This document shows, one piece after another, positions 47,701-53,400 of a stretch of 64,000 nt of DNA. A program made the translations under genes and the position numbers. The DNA is from Zygaena filipendulae. Taxonomy: Eukaryota; Arthropoda; Insecta; Lepidoptera; Zygaenidae. The DNA lies in the NCBI GenBank assembly GCA_907165275.2, contig OU015649.1, positions 5,796,001-5,860,000 of the forward strand, read 5' to 3'. Positions within the stretch are counted from its first letter, which is position 1. Each line of letters begins with the position of its first letter. The notes beneath the pieces were generated by a model that saw nothing but the letters and a program-made list of their open reading frames with translations, was not told the DNA's origin and ran no database searches.

Positions 47701-49383
47701 TATTATGATGCGAATATTAAAATACCAGTATTAACAGCACACAGAAGTATATAATTTTCTTTTTATTATATACTAGCTGTTTCCCCCGCAGTAAGAAGTA
47801 CCGCTATGACCCTCAGGAATACTGTAGCATTCTATAGGTACAATAAATTTCAAAACACAATAGTCAATACAGCTCCTACTACTGATTGACATTTGCGCTG
47901 TTCCCACCTTTTCAAGTAAAGGAACACGTACCTATTTAATTTTTTTAATAATTCAAGTTCGGATCTCATACTATGTTCCTCATACACCTACAGTTCTTAT
48001 GTTTGTGAGCAAATAGGTGAGGATATTAAATTTAGAAATTATTAATCGTTAATTAAACGTACATTAATTTATACTATTTTATAAGTAAACATCTACTCCT
48101 ACCTTGAATGAGTCAACAGGATTAACGGGAAAAAACGTACGTACAATTTTTATCTGGGCGCATATAATATATGATAGCATTATCAGTTTAGATACCATAA
48201 ATAAATGTCGCAAGCTTGACACTACTTACTATCGTAAATATTTTATATATTTTATCTTAAAACAAGTCAAATTATCTCACCTTCGATATTTCTCCTTTTT
48301 CAGTTCCATTGGTATCAATACTGATTCCCTGGATTTCGATACACAACACTCATTCACAGCACTTACAGTCAAAAATTCTGTGTTGGGCGCATGGCACACT
48401 TCCGAGCCGAACTCGTCTGAAGACATCGTGATAGTATCATACTTTTGGTATGGCACCATGTCGAATGATGATATGGATTTAATACTAATATTGTCGTAAT
48501 TACTACGTTCCTCAGATTCGGCTGAGGCAACAGAAGCATTATCCATGTCATCATCAGGGTCTTCATTTATAAGCGTATCAGTAGAGTGATCCATGGATAA
48601 GGCATCTTCGTCATTAACTATGTATTCTTTACCCTCTTTTATTTTATCACTGGCATTCGAATCGCTGCTGCTGCTATCACTGTCTGATGTTTCAGAGCTG
48701 TCACTTTTTGTCTCTTCATTATCAGACGCTACTGACCTTTTCAATCTCAATAATTTCTCAAGATCAATTTGCTGCACACCGTATGACCAAAGTGTTTCAC
48801 CCATGTTACCTTGCATACCTCCAGCTAATGACTTCCTTCGTATGACTGGCGGTTGCCGTGTTCGCCTCGATAGGACTGGTGATGATGGAGGTGTCGTAAA
48901 AGAATATCGTTTTTGATTGGCTGCATCTTCTGGTGCAGGGGACTTGCTCCTCACAGAATAATTATCTTTAAATGGTGATGGTGGTGGTAGTGGTGCTGGC
49001 CTATGGGGAATCGGTATATCTACTCCAGATTTGCGATCAGAAACAAAACCAGAAGAACTCGACTCACAACTAACTTCCGAAACATTAGAAAGTATTGAAT
49101 TCACTGACACATTAGAATATCTATCTTGAAGTTTATTCACGGGACACAGATATTGAAAATGAGACTGAATAGGATTTAAAATACTAGAGAGCACAGGATG
49201 TTGAACTGACTCTTTTGATTTTTCTAAAGATTCACTAGAACTAGAACTATCGTGACTAACGATGGAAGACTTTTCAAAGCGCAGAACCATGTCTCTGACT
49301 CGGACTCTTTCTGAACGAAATACAACGGCTTCTTCTTCATCAGGTTCTTTGTCTATATGAGGACACACTTCCTCTTGTGTCAT
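20709..49383 (-). CDS. Dbl-family Rho guanine-nucleotide exchange factor (DH-PH), PLEKHG/puratrophin-like, eight exons
   Basis: Join, in transcription order: 49383-48281, 42161-41912, 39428-39342, 30241-29924, 28943-28761, 26799-26586, 22767-22678, 20791-20709; 2328 nt, 775 residues. All introns are GT..AG and all phases agree (2,0,0,0,0,1,1). Residues 1-367 are a disordered Ser/Asp/Glu-rich region with a proline run (PAPLPPPSP) that could bind SH3 domains. Residues about 369-586 are the Dbl-homology domain (RLTERVNELIHTENVYVERL at the start; SSYLLEPVQRIPRYRLFLDD in its conserved core), which would strip GDP from a Rho GTPase. Residues about 590-710 are the PH domain, ending on the usual tryptophan helix (NAWVDDITSLLW). 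The tail (711-775) is short and basic. It acts in the cytoplasm or at the membrane on actin control, by family. A Ser/Asp-rich insert of about 35 residues sits inside the DH domain. Introns reach 9.1 kb and carry most of the repeats listed here. Which PLEKHG-type orthologue it is remains open. Confidence 0.9.
20915..21062 (+). repeat. Decayed interspersed repeat, non-LTR type
   Basis: CAAACGTCCACTACTAGACA and CTCCGCCAGCCC resemble a very common lepidopteran repeat motif (ACGTCCACTGCTGAACATAG-like). It lies in the last Rho-GEF intron. Family assignment is from memory and the copy is degenerate. Confidence 0.45.
21373..21516. mobile_element. MITE with 24-bp terminal inverted repeats
   Basis: CCTAGCCAAATTGACATTCT plus ACAA at the left end is matched in reverse by TTGTAGAATGTCAATTTGGC plus TAGG at the right end. 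A second inner inverted repeat (AAAACTCTAGTTTT-type) makes the whole 144 bp a compact hairpin. No target duplication is obvious. It lies in Rho-GEF intron 7. Confidence 0.75.
21517..22229. other. Rho-GEF intron 7, unassigned part
   Basis: AT-rich intron with a mild curiosity: CGTCCC words recur at about 21795, 21835 and 21860 in a 70-bp stretch. No exon is supportable: the open frames here lack splice sites in phase and resemble nothing. Confidence 0.4.
22230..22535. repeat. Foldback element with 35-bp inverted ends
   Basis: 22230-22264 (TTGATATACATCGTGTTAAT and on) is the reverse complement of 22501-22535 with one mismatch. The roughly 235-bp interior has a GC patch (GCACCGGTAGGTGCGGGC) near 22355. 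It is likely a small nonautonomous DNA element in Rho-GEF intron 7. No target duplication is clear. Confidence 0.65.
22678..22767 (-). CDS. Rho-GEF exon 7 (post-PH tail)
   Basis: 90 nt, phase 1 to phase 1. The acceptor is TTATTTACAG|AACTAA and the donor AAAT|GTAAGA. With the G from exon 6 it reads ELIQQQRSKRASMASVNSQE and then an Asp/Asn/Lys stretch, a plausible coiled and then flexible tail. Both splice sites are good and the phase fits both neighbours. Confidence 0.8.
22841..23080 (-). mobile_element. Helitron-like element, GTCCTGAAGGACTG-type subfamily
   Basis: Starts A|CTAGCTATCCCACGCGG and runs in reverse through GGAATTGTTCC and ATCGGATGTCTACG to AGGACAAAGCATTTTATA. Reverse copy of the subfamily at 10921-11149, inside Rho-GEF intron 6. 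Confidence 0.75.
23081..26585. other. Rho-GEF intron 6, unassigned part
   Basis: About 3.5 kb with no exon found. There is a purine simple repeat (AAACAAAAG units) at about 24820-24858, and less AT-rich patches lie at about 23400-23480, 24540-24800 and 25040-25260. They show no repeat structure and could be intronic regulatory DNA. Confidence 0.4.
26586..26799 (-). CDS. Rho-GEF exon 6 (PH domain)
   Basis: 214 nt; acceptor CTTTCAG|CAATTG, donor AAAAAAG|GTAAAA, leaving phase 1. It codes for QLTVEFFIYKDHIRVDDLG through the terminal PH helix with its conserved tryptophan (AWVDDITSLLWDQAM). Confidence 0.92.
26800..28126. other. Rho-GEF intron 5, unassigned part
   Basis: Intronic sequence with a less AT-rich patch at about 27140-27440. 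No exon, RNA gene or clear repeat. Confidence 0.4.
28127..28237 (-). mobile_element. Truncated Helitron-like 3' end
   Basis: CGCCGCGGTTTCATCCGCGG hairpin text and TATCCTATGTCACTCAGGAC in reverse orientation. The CTAG end is altered to CTGG and the 5' half is missing. Confidence 0.6.
28394..28456. repeat. AAT/ATT microsatellite
   Basis: An imperfect trinucleotide run (ATTATTATAATAATAATAAT and similar) in Rho-GEF intron 5, able to fold on itself because it switches from ATT to AAT. Confidence 0.8.
28761..28943 (-). CDS. Rho-GEF exon 5 (DH-PH linker and PH start)
   Basis: 183 nt, phase 0. The acceptor is TTCAAG|TTGAAC, a weak polypyrimidine site. It codes for LLSQGRLLRQNEF and the first PH strands (LMRIFLFDKLVLLTEVYRK). 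The donor giving the right frame is AAG|GTTCGT. A stronger-looking GTAAGG lies 5 bp upstream but would shift the PH frame. Confidence 0.88.
29150..29356 (+). mobile_element. Helitron-like element, complete ends
   Basis: A|TCCTACTAATATTATAAATG ... CACGGCTAG|T, 207 bp, with a TTTGGATGTTTAGATGTTTG run, a CAGGGGTACAGAGAAGGACA block and the terminal hairpin. A close relative in reverse is at 53303-53510. It lies in Rho-GEF intron 4. Confidence 0.85.
29924..30241 (-). CDS. Rho-GEF exon 4 (DH core with acidic insert)
   Basis: 318 nt, 106 codons, phase 0 at both ends. The acceptor is TCTTTTCAG|GAAAAAC and the donor TGTCCG|GTGAGT. It holds the most conserved DH motif, LLEPVQRIPRYRLFLDDL, and then a Ser/Glu/Asp-rich insert (ESERSETESRISKLSVDSDE onward) before the last helix (LKQAKTMVECVLTAIDGI). 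Confidence 0.92.
31534..31660. mobile_element. Fragment of the AGTCCGTC MITE family
   Basis: TAAGTCCGTCAG at the left and ATGCTTAGATAAAGCATTAA with TTAGGAGTGACATG match the interior of the copy at 63324-63576. The right end is lost. In Rho-GEF intron 3. Confidence 0.5.
31745..31953 (+). repeat. Left terminal repeat of the DIRS element
   Basis: 31770-31953 is the exact reverse complement of 36881-37064 (184 of 184 by eye). It contains a GC-rich part (CCCGCCCCACCCGGCGTAGC, then GTTGCCGCACGCCGCCGTGC). Bases 31745-31769 (ATTATACTGCGACG...) are specific to the left end and reappear, reversed, in the internal complementary region. Confidence 0.88.
32622..33297. repeat. Tandem repeat, 136-bp unit, about five copies
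   Basis: The word TTGACGTGTTCATGATAGAT recurs at spacing 136: its GACG starts at 32645, 32781, 32917, 33053 and 33189. The units are nearly identical; the last is the most diverged and fades at a CCAGG word near 33293. It lies inside the DIRS outline, between the left terminal repeat and the gag relic, so it may be an internal promoter-type repeat of that element rather than a genomic satellite. Confidence 0.92.
33480..33800 (+). pseudogene. DIRS gag relic
   Basis: Two frames together give DIRS gag-like text: LPRKILKSLGDQ in one, then after a shift near 33608 RWGWLLVDGLT, a stop, and EEKQDLLYKR. The pattern 'LP.ei..lGd ... rW..il..GL..eek..Ll.ky' is what I recall of DIRS-type gag. Several stops remain and the downstream half is not recognisable. 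No functional protein. Confidence 0.55.
33850..34180 (-). mobile_element. Decayed Helitron-like copy inside the DIRS element
   Basis: TTAGCTGTGTCCCGCGGTTT with the CAACCGCG hairpin at about 33850-33885 in reverse orientation, and a matching 5'-type stretch (GACCAGTAGTTGCTGAG, then AAACAAACTCTTCAGTTTTA) at about 34098-34170. The middle is diverged. Confidence 0.5.
34620..34821 (-). mobile_element. Helitron-like copy, first of a head-to-tail pair
   Basis: A|CTAGCTGTCCCGCGCGG ... ATAATATTAGTATAGA. The 5' end directly touches the CTAG of the next copy at 34822. It lies inside the DIRS element, so it either inserted after it or was carried with it. Confidence 0.75.
34822..35009 (-). mobile_element. 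Helitron-like copy, second of a head-to-tail pair
   Basis: CTAGCTGTTCCCTGCGG ... GTGAAAGAGTTGCAAACACA ... AATATTGGTAAGA, reverse orientation. The text is diverged from its neighbour, so this is two copies rather than a recent duplication. Confidence 0.7.
35341..36000 (+). pseudogene. DIRS reverse transcriptase / RNase H relic
   Basis: MATIDLKEAYF at 35355 is the first RT aspartate motif of DIRS elements. After several frame changes WWINNKILGI and LEIFSAASPTGWG (35562-35604) match the RNase H start, where DIRS has 'iFsDAS.tGWGa'; the catalytic Asp reads Ala here. A 76-codon frame at 35767-35997 ends with EWSLTHSVFKLIID and RHIYRRFNALMVDWSI, matching the region after RNase H. RT motifs between these points are lost. 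Clearly dead. Confidence 0.65.
36010..36218 (+). other. Unassigned DNA between the RNase H and recombinase relics
   Basis: About 200 bp within the DIRS outline, starting with a T-run and CT-rich stretch and an A-run near 36045. No protein similarity is visible. Confidence 0.4.
36219..36345 (+). pseudogene. DIRS tyrosine recombinase relic
   Basis: PLEKLTKKRIALLALSTAQR followed by AETLSLICL and a stop. 'LLaL.TaqR.qtL' is the motif around the first catalytic arginine of DIRS-type tyrosine recombinases. The later R-H-R-Y residues are not found in the following sequence. The piece is short, but the motif and its place after RNase H and before the complementary region fit. Confidence 0.6.
36667..36796 (+). 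repeat. Internal complementary region of the DIRS element
   Basis: 36667-36720 is the reverse complement of the left end 31745-31798, including its private CTCGAG and GCGACG variants. About 36717-36796 is the reverse complement of the right end 37055-37133, including its private CTTCGG and GTCTCG variants. The two parts overlap at TATAAT. It is thus a reversed copy of the joined ends of a circle, as used in DIRS replication. Confidence 0.85.
36881..37133 (-). repeat. Right terminal repeat of the DIRS element
   Basis: 36881-37064 equals the reverse complement of 31770-31953. Bases 37065-37133 form the right-specific end (ACTAGGTAAGTTTGTTTAAC, then CATCAATTATA). ATTATA at 37128-37133 repeats the ATTATA at 31745-31750, as expected for a short crossover core at both borders. 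Confidence 0.88.
37142..37510 (-). mobile_element. Helitron-like fragment beside the DIRS right end
   Basis: A|CTAGCTGGTGCCCGCGG and the CACCCGCG hairpin in reverse orientation, 8 bp from the DIRS border. The following text is diverged; a TATTATAGTATAGA word at about 37443 may be its 5' edge, which would make it about 315 bp. Confidence 0.55.
38437..39170. repeat. Tandem duplication of about 259 bp, second copy interrupted by a MITE
   Basis: TACAAATAAATATAAAT starts both units (about 38438 and 38697), and both contain TTCGATGGGTATTCCCACAA and ACTGCCGGAAGGA. Unit 1 continues directly to AAATTATACGATAC; unit 2 does so only after a 232-bp insert (38863-39094). It lies in Rho-GEF intron 3, close to exon 3. 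Confidence 0.8.
38863..39094. mobile_element. MITE with TGGACATAGATAAGCAAT ends, copy 1
   Basis: Starts TGGACATAGATAAGCAAT and ends with its inverted form GCTTATCTGCGTCCA. The interior (TAAGGTAAACACATAATTA, CTCTCAATAAATGG) matches the copy at 52443-52681. The undisturbed neighbouring unit at 38437-38695 shows the empty site. Confidence 0.8.
39342..39428 (-). CDS. Rho-GEF exon 3 (DH domain)
   Basis: 87 nt, 29 codons, phase 0 at both ends. The acceptor is TTTTACAG|GAGCCC and the donor TTTCAG|GTGAGA. Translation EPRFNMYVMYSKNNKRATRL fits the middle DH helices. It is too short to be listed by a 60-codon cut-off. Confidence 0.9.
39900..40138. mobile_element. hAT-type MITE with 8-bp target duplication
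   Basis: Ends CAGAGGCGTCT and AGACGCCTCTG are perfect inverted repeats over 11 bp, continuing imperfectly (TTGCCTA against TGGGCTA). The element is flanked by CAACCGAT at 39892-39899 and 40139-40146. CAG...CTG ends and an 8-bp duplication are hAT signatures. The 239-bp interior is GC-rich with AGGGGGCGC words at both sides. No transposase. Confidence 0.9.
40314..40511 (+). mobile_element. Helitron-like element, complete ends
   Basis: A|TCCTTACTATTTATAAATG ... GGAACAGCTAG|T. The block AAAATTTTGCATACACTTTG and the terminal GAAACCGCGGGG hairpin region are present. In Rho-GEF intron 2. Confidence 0.8.
40840..41000 (-). mobile_element. Helitron-like element
   Basis: A|CTAGCTGTGCCCCGCGG, hairpin, then TTGCGGACGCAGGCAGAATA and ATCACAATCGGACCAATGG to about 41000. 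Reverse orientation; the 5' end is vague. Confidence 0.65.
41384..41590 (-). mobile_element. Helitron-like element
   Basis: A|CTAGTGCCTGCGGCTTCGC, CTGTACCCCTGACAACCTGC, TTATGATCGGTTGAACTG, ending near CATTATTTATTTATT. In Rho-GEF intron 2, next to another copy. Confidence 0.65.
41597..41830 (-). mobile_element. Helitron-like element, GTCCTGAAGGACTG-type subfamily
   Basis: A|CTAGCCGTCTTACGCGG through GGAATTGTTCCATGC, ATCGGATGCCTAAG and AGGACAAAGCATTTTATT to TATAGA. It ends about 80 bp from the donor of Rho-GEF exon 2. Confidence 0.75.
41912..42161 (-). CDS. Rho-GEF exon 2 (start of the DH domain)
   Basis: 250 nt. The acceptor is CTCGCAG|GCGACTG and the donor CGATAC|GTAAGT. It codes for the first DH helix, including the TENVYVERL motif around the conserved glutamate that contacts the GTPase, and ends FRRY. 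Confidence 0.92.
42162..43332. other. Rho-GEF intron 1, part next to exon 2
   Basis: AT-rich intron. 42287-42345 (GAACCTCTTTTTTGGAAGTC, then GGTTGAAAAA) is an end fragment of the AACCGACTTC repeat family also seen at 54606 and 61261. No exon seen. Confidence 0.45.
43333..43839. mobile_element. Nonautonomous element with about 45-bp inverted ends
   Basis: GGTGTGCCAAAATTAGCC with ACAAATATTTACAG at the left is matched in reverse by CTGTAAATATTTGCAGC with TAATTTTGCCACACC at the right; about 40 of 45 agree. The 507-bp unit has a GC-richer middle at about 43535-43690. Superfamily unknown, no clear target duplication. In Rho-GEF intron 1. Confidence 0.65.
43840..45000. other. Rho-GEF intron 1 with a decayed Helitron-like 3' end
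   Basis: Mostly unassigned. About 44560-44668 carries CTGTCAGGGGTACAGAAAAG, GGGTACTTTTTACCCGG and a mutated terminal hairpin ending GAATAGATACT. No exon is seen. Confidence 0.5.
45001..45261. mobile_element. TA-flanked MITE, AGTCCGTC family, copy 1
   Basis: TA|GTCCGTCTTG ... CTGACGGAC|TA with subterminal palindromes GTGATGTCAC and GTGACGTCAC. TA on both sides suggests a Tc1/mariner-type mover. A second copy is at 63324-63576 and a fragment at 31534. Confidence 0.75.
45262..47044. other. Rho-GEF intron 1, unassigned part
   Basis: AT-rich. Weak Helitron-like scraps occur near 45308 and 45656 (TGCCTGCGGCTCCG). At 46128-46150 GTGGCAATAAAGTTTATTTA resembles a non-LTR 3' tail. A frame at 46781-46996 has no support as a gene. 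Confidence 0.4.
47045..47250 (+). mobile_element. Helitron-like element
   Basis: ACTACTGGATCGATTTCAAA, CTGAGTAGCATAGGCTA, a GCGGGTGAAACCGCG hairpin and GACAGCTAG|T. Close to the copy at 56057-56264. The 5' end is about 47055, TCTACTAATAGGAAAG. Confidence 0.75.
47251..48280. other. Rho-GEF intron 1, part next to exon 1
   Basis: AT-rich. A|CTAGCTGTTTCCCCCGC at about 47773 is a truncated reverse Helitron-like 3' end. Nothing else recognisable. Confidence 0.45.
48281..49383 (-). CDS. Rho-GEF exon 1 (N-terminal low-complexity region)
   Basis: Codes residues 1-367 plus two bases. The ATG at 49383 (MTQEEVCPHID) is chosen because the frame upstream reaches a TGA near 49447 with no other ATG. The donor is CGAAG|GTGAGA. 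It is rich in serine and acid, with Ser-Asp runs near residues 230-250. Joining its last two bases to exon 2 gives ...KKEKYRRRLTERV, which runs straight into the DH domain. Confidence 0.85.
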
Positions 49384-49580
49384 AGTGAAATGGTGAAATT
49401 TCGTATGTTGCACAACTGCCCCCAGAGCAGGGTAGTCGAACTCATATCAAAGCGTACAACGGAATACAAATGCGCAGTACACGCGCGCGCGCCGCTAGCA
49501 ATTAAGCACTACTAACGGAGGCGAACCGCTCGACCGTCTCTTTCTTTGTTGATTGTCTCTTTCCTTGTCGATTTGTAGAC
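49384..49580 (-). promoter_or_regulatory. Probable 5' leader and promoter region of the Rho-GEF gene
   Basis: Upstream of the ATG lies a patch richer in CpG (CACGCGCGCGCGCCGCTAGC and GGCGAACCGCTCGACCGTC) within AT-rich DNA, with an in-frame stop near 49447. No TATA box or clear initiator could be fixed. Called from position and composition only. Confidence 0.4.
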
Positions 49581-50299
49581 AACGCGCAGAGTAGTTACTA
49601 GGTAGTTACAATACGATTACTGTGATAGTGATAAGCGATGAATGCAAGCAAGAAATTCTTAGCACCCTAGGCAGGCTTTATTATAAGTAGCCTACAGAGA
49701 AATCGTGCGGATGGTATAGGATAAACCTCTTTGTGGACTACGACTTTATCAGTTTTAATAAGATACATAGTGAAACTTAGTTGGCTATTTGAACCTATAA
49801 TAGGCGGTCATGTGCCAAATTTCTTTAAAAAATATTGTAATCAAGTTAGTTAATCCCAAGCTAGGAATGGCTGAAGTCCATTAGCACCAGTAGCTGCTGA
49901 GACTCAATGTGAATTTTAATTTGGAACAGGTTTCCTTGTGCTACCTTTTTTTTTGCTCAACGGGAAAAATTGAGAAAAAATTGTAATTGTTACGCATACC
50001 ATCAGCGACATTGTAAAAGCATTATTATTTAGAAATTGTTAAATTGCATATTGATCGTTACCTTTATTTTACTTTTGGAAGTTAAAGAAAAACATATCTA
50101 CATTAATTCCAGCCCAACATACAAGATAAAAGGGCAATAAAGCATATTTGAATTGAATTGAATTGAATAAAAGTACAAACATACAAGAAATCATTTTATT
50201 ACATCACTTGCTGTTCCCCGCGGTTTCACCCGCGTCCATTTCAGAGTAGGTAAATACAACACAGCTTTAGACAAATGTAATTTTTAATCTCAAATAAAA
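49581..50299. other. Spacer between the Rho-GEF and CRAL-TRIO genes
   Basis: About 700 bp. It holds a non-LTR-like tail (GGGCAATAAAGCATATTTGA, then TTGAATTGAATTGAAT) at about 50133-50165 and a truncated reverse Helitron-like 3' end (GTTCCCCGCGGTTTCACCCG) at about 50210-50245. No gene. Confidence 0.5.
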
Positions 50300-50305
50300 T
50301 TTATT
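50300..50305 (-). terminator. Polyadenylation signal of CRAL-TRIO gene 1
   Basis: AATAAA on the minus strand about 40 bp past the TAG at 50345-50347. Confidence 0.65.
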
Positions 50306-50344
50306 TATAAATTTTGACACGAATTTTTACAGAATAGTTATTAA

Positions 50345-50496
50345 CTAATCAACGTCTAATTTTCTAAAGGAGCCTTCTACGCCAAATAGAGAAGATGAAG
50401 TCTTTGGTGCACCAGGCCTCTTGGACTCGTCGGAATGTGCCGTCTGTTCTTTTAGAAACCAGTCACGATAGCTTTCTATTTTGTCTTTCCAATAGT
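50345..50496 (-). CDS. CRAL-TRIO gene 1, exon 6
   Basis: Acceptor ATTTTTCAG|ACTATT, stop TAG at 50345-50347. Codes for [31 protein letters not shown] and [14 protein letters not shown]. It has the same length and phase as the last exon of the paralogue. Confidence 0.95.
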
Positions 50497-53400
50497 CTGA
50501 AAAATATTAATACACAATTAGTAATCGTGAACCTAACGTATTATACTGGGTACAGCTTTGTTTTGTTTTTTTCTTTATTAACAATAGTTGTTTGTGGTAG
50601 TAGTTTCATACAGAGAACAATATTATGTAATATTTATTTTAATATTGAAGTAAATGGAAGATGATACAAATACCTATTAATTCTTGTACTGATCCATCTT
50701 CACCTCCATATTCGGTTGGCAGTAGTTTCTTAGGTATAGCTTTGTACATGCTATCGTCGACTTCGTTGTAAACTTTAATCTGAAAAAACATAGATTTTTT
50801 AATTCTTTATTTTTATTCAAGCTTTTATATACCCCTGATAACGTGTACGCAAAATTTCATGGTGATCCATTGATTTGTTAAGGAGTGAAAGCGTAACAAA
50901 CAAACAAACTCACATTCGAATTTATATTATTAGGAATACTGCACACAAGGCAAATATGAACTAAGTTCACAAAAAGGGTAATTTTCTAAAGAGGTCTTGG
51001 TTATTCCTTATTTATTTTTTTCATCACTCCCGCAACATAATAGGCTGCAATGCACTTAAATGCCAATGTTCTGGGCCAGTGCTTATTAGCAACAGGCCGA
51101 ATATACTGCATCTACTTTGATATTCTTATCTATGTATCTTTTTCCCTGAAACTGGTGTCTTTTAATATTTTTATTAAATTTTTTACTAGAGTTGTCTGTA
51201 ATTATACTTTTTCTGTCTTCTCCTTTCTTTTAGATACCCTCCCGATAAGAGAATAATTAATTAATCACTCAAGTTACACTTACTCTCTTTTTCAATTTTT
51301 CCCCCATGAACTTGCGAAAGATAGCATACACGGTGTCAAACCCAGTCGGGGTGTGAATGATGTGCGTGCTCCTCACTCGCACCGGGAGTGCCTTTTCGAA
51401 GCAGGATATTACTTTCTTAGCCAACGTAGGTGTCCATTGCGTCAAAACGTTCATCCCAACACCGTCCATATCTATTAACACCTCCTAGTAAAATTAAAAT
51501 AATACGATATCAACTCATTAGGTACTTGCATCATTTGTTCTTGAAGTGACTTGAGAGTAATTAAGCAAAAAGACACCGTAGACACAACGTGGTCAACAAA
51601 ACAGTTTGCCACTCTGAGTGGAGGTGTGAGATAACATAACAGGGACTGCGTAATTTTTTAGAACATATGAGTACGAGTATGATCCTCGTACTTCTGGTAG
51701 AGGGAATCATCCATCAATCGCGTCTCTTTTTGATTGAACACTCTAATTTGGCTGCGTCGTGATTCAACGATCAAATATTAAAATACTGATAAATAAAACC
51801 TGACCTGCCGATTGGCGCAGTAGGTCACCATGCCTCCCCGCTGATCAAGAGGTCCCGGGTTCCAATATCAGTAGGAGGCTTATAGATTAGTGTGGGATCA
51901 GTAGGTCAGTAAAAAAATAGTACAAATAATAATAATGGGTTTCACAGTTGAAACGAATAATAAGCTACAAAAATTGAACAAAAAAATTAAACCGACTACA
52001 AAAACACTAGAATGTCCTACACTAAAAAGTTGAAAATAACATAACAAAATACCGATTTTAACCGAAAGACAAAAATGCACGTAATTATTGGTATGTGCTA
52101 CCTATTGATCGTTTCGAAGTAAGTTCGAAGACCTAAGCTGCAATATTATGGTTATCGTGAGCGCATCTTTTTATATGTATCTATACCAGCTGTTCTCCAC
52201 GGAAACCAGAGTTAATTTTGGAATTTCCGCGGAAATTCCAAGATAAAAGTACCAGTCCTTCTCTGAATGCCTGACAATGTTTATGCAAAGTTTCAATATA
52301 AACAGTTACAAATACATTAATATCTATTGCGGCTTAATCATCAGTAACGGCACCCCATGTCTTTCAATCTCTGGGAGTCCTTCATCAGAGGTAACTGAGG
52401 TCACGGCCGTGGCGTCATATTAGGCCGAATTTGAACGCTATATGGACATAGATAAGCAATAGTGTGTTAACCCACATTGGAGAAATTTTGAATAAATCGC
52501 GTTTTTTTAAATCATATCGTCATTTTTTTTCAGTATTTTTTTATGTTCAAATATTTTTTGGTATTTAAACAATGTAATAAGGTAAACACATAATTAAAAA
52601 ACGCTCTATAACTCTCAATAAAGCGTTTTGAATCAATAACTTAATATTGTGGGTTAACATGTTATTGCTTATCTACGTCCATATTTAATTGTTGTTTAAC
52701 TTTTAATGCTATTACCTCACCAGACACACTGAAGTTGTCATCTTCAAGCATGAGTATCTCTGTGACCATAAACGACACTTTGATAAGATCCACTAAGTGA
52801 TATTGTGATGGATCGTAAACTCCTATCCTAATTATGCATATTCGTGATGAATCGTCGCCCTGGCATCGTCTCAGCGGCAGAAACACCCTGAAAAAAGGTT
52901 AACAGATATTTTGAATTATTTATTGTCTACGATAAATCCTTGTGAACGACATGAACTTTTAAGTGATCTGAAATTATTTATTACTAGCTGTTCCCCGCGG
53001 TTTCACTCGCGTTAATTTCGGAGATCCCGCGGAATTCCAGAGTAAAAGTACCTACCTACTCTATAGCCTTTTCTGTACCTCTAACAACGTTTAGTGTGCA
53101 AAAGTTAATGCAGTTTCCCCCGCGTTCATTTCAGAGTTGAAGGCGTAACAAACTAACAAACAAACTCACTTTCGCATTTAAGGATAGTTTAGATATAAAA
53201 ATACTTAATTATTATACCTATGTATATAACTGGGGTAATCGGGGTCACATCCATCTGTAGACATTGATCAAAACCTCTATGTCATGTAAGAATTTATATT
53301 TAACTAACTGTGCCCCGCGGTTTCACCCGCGGTAATTTCGGAGTACCAGCGGGAATTCCGGGATAAAAAGTACCCTATGTCCTTCTCTGTACCCCTGACA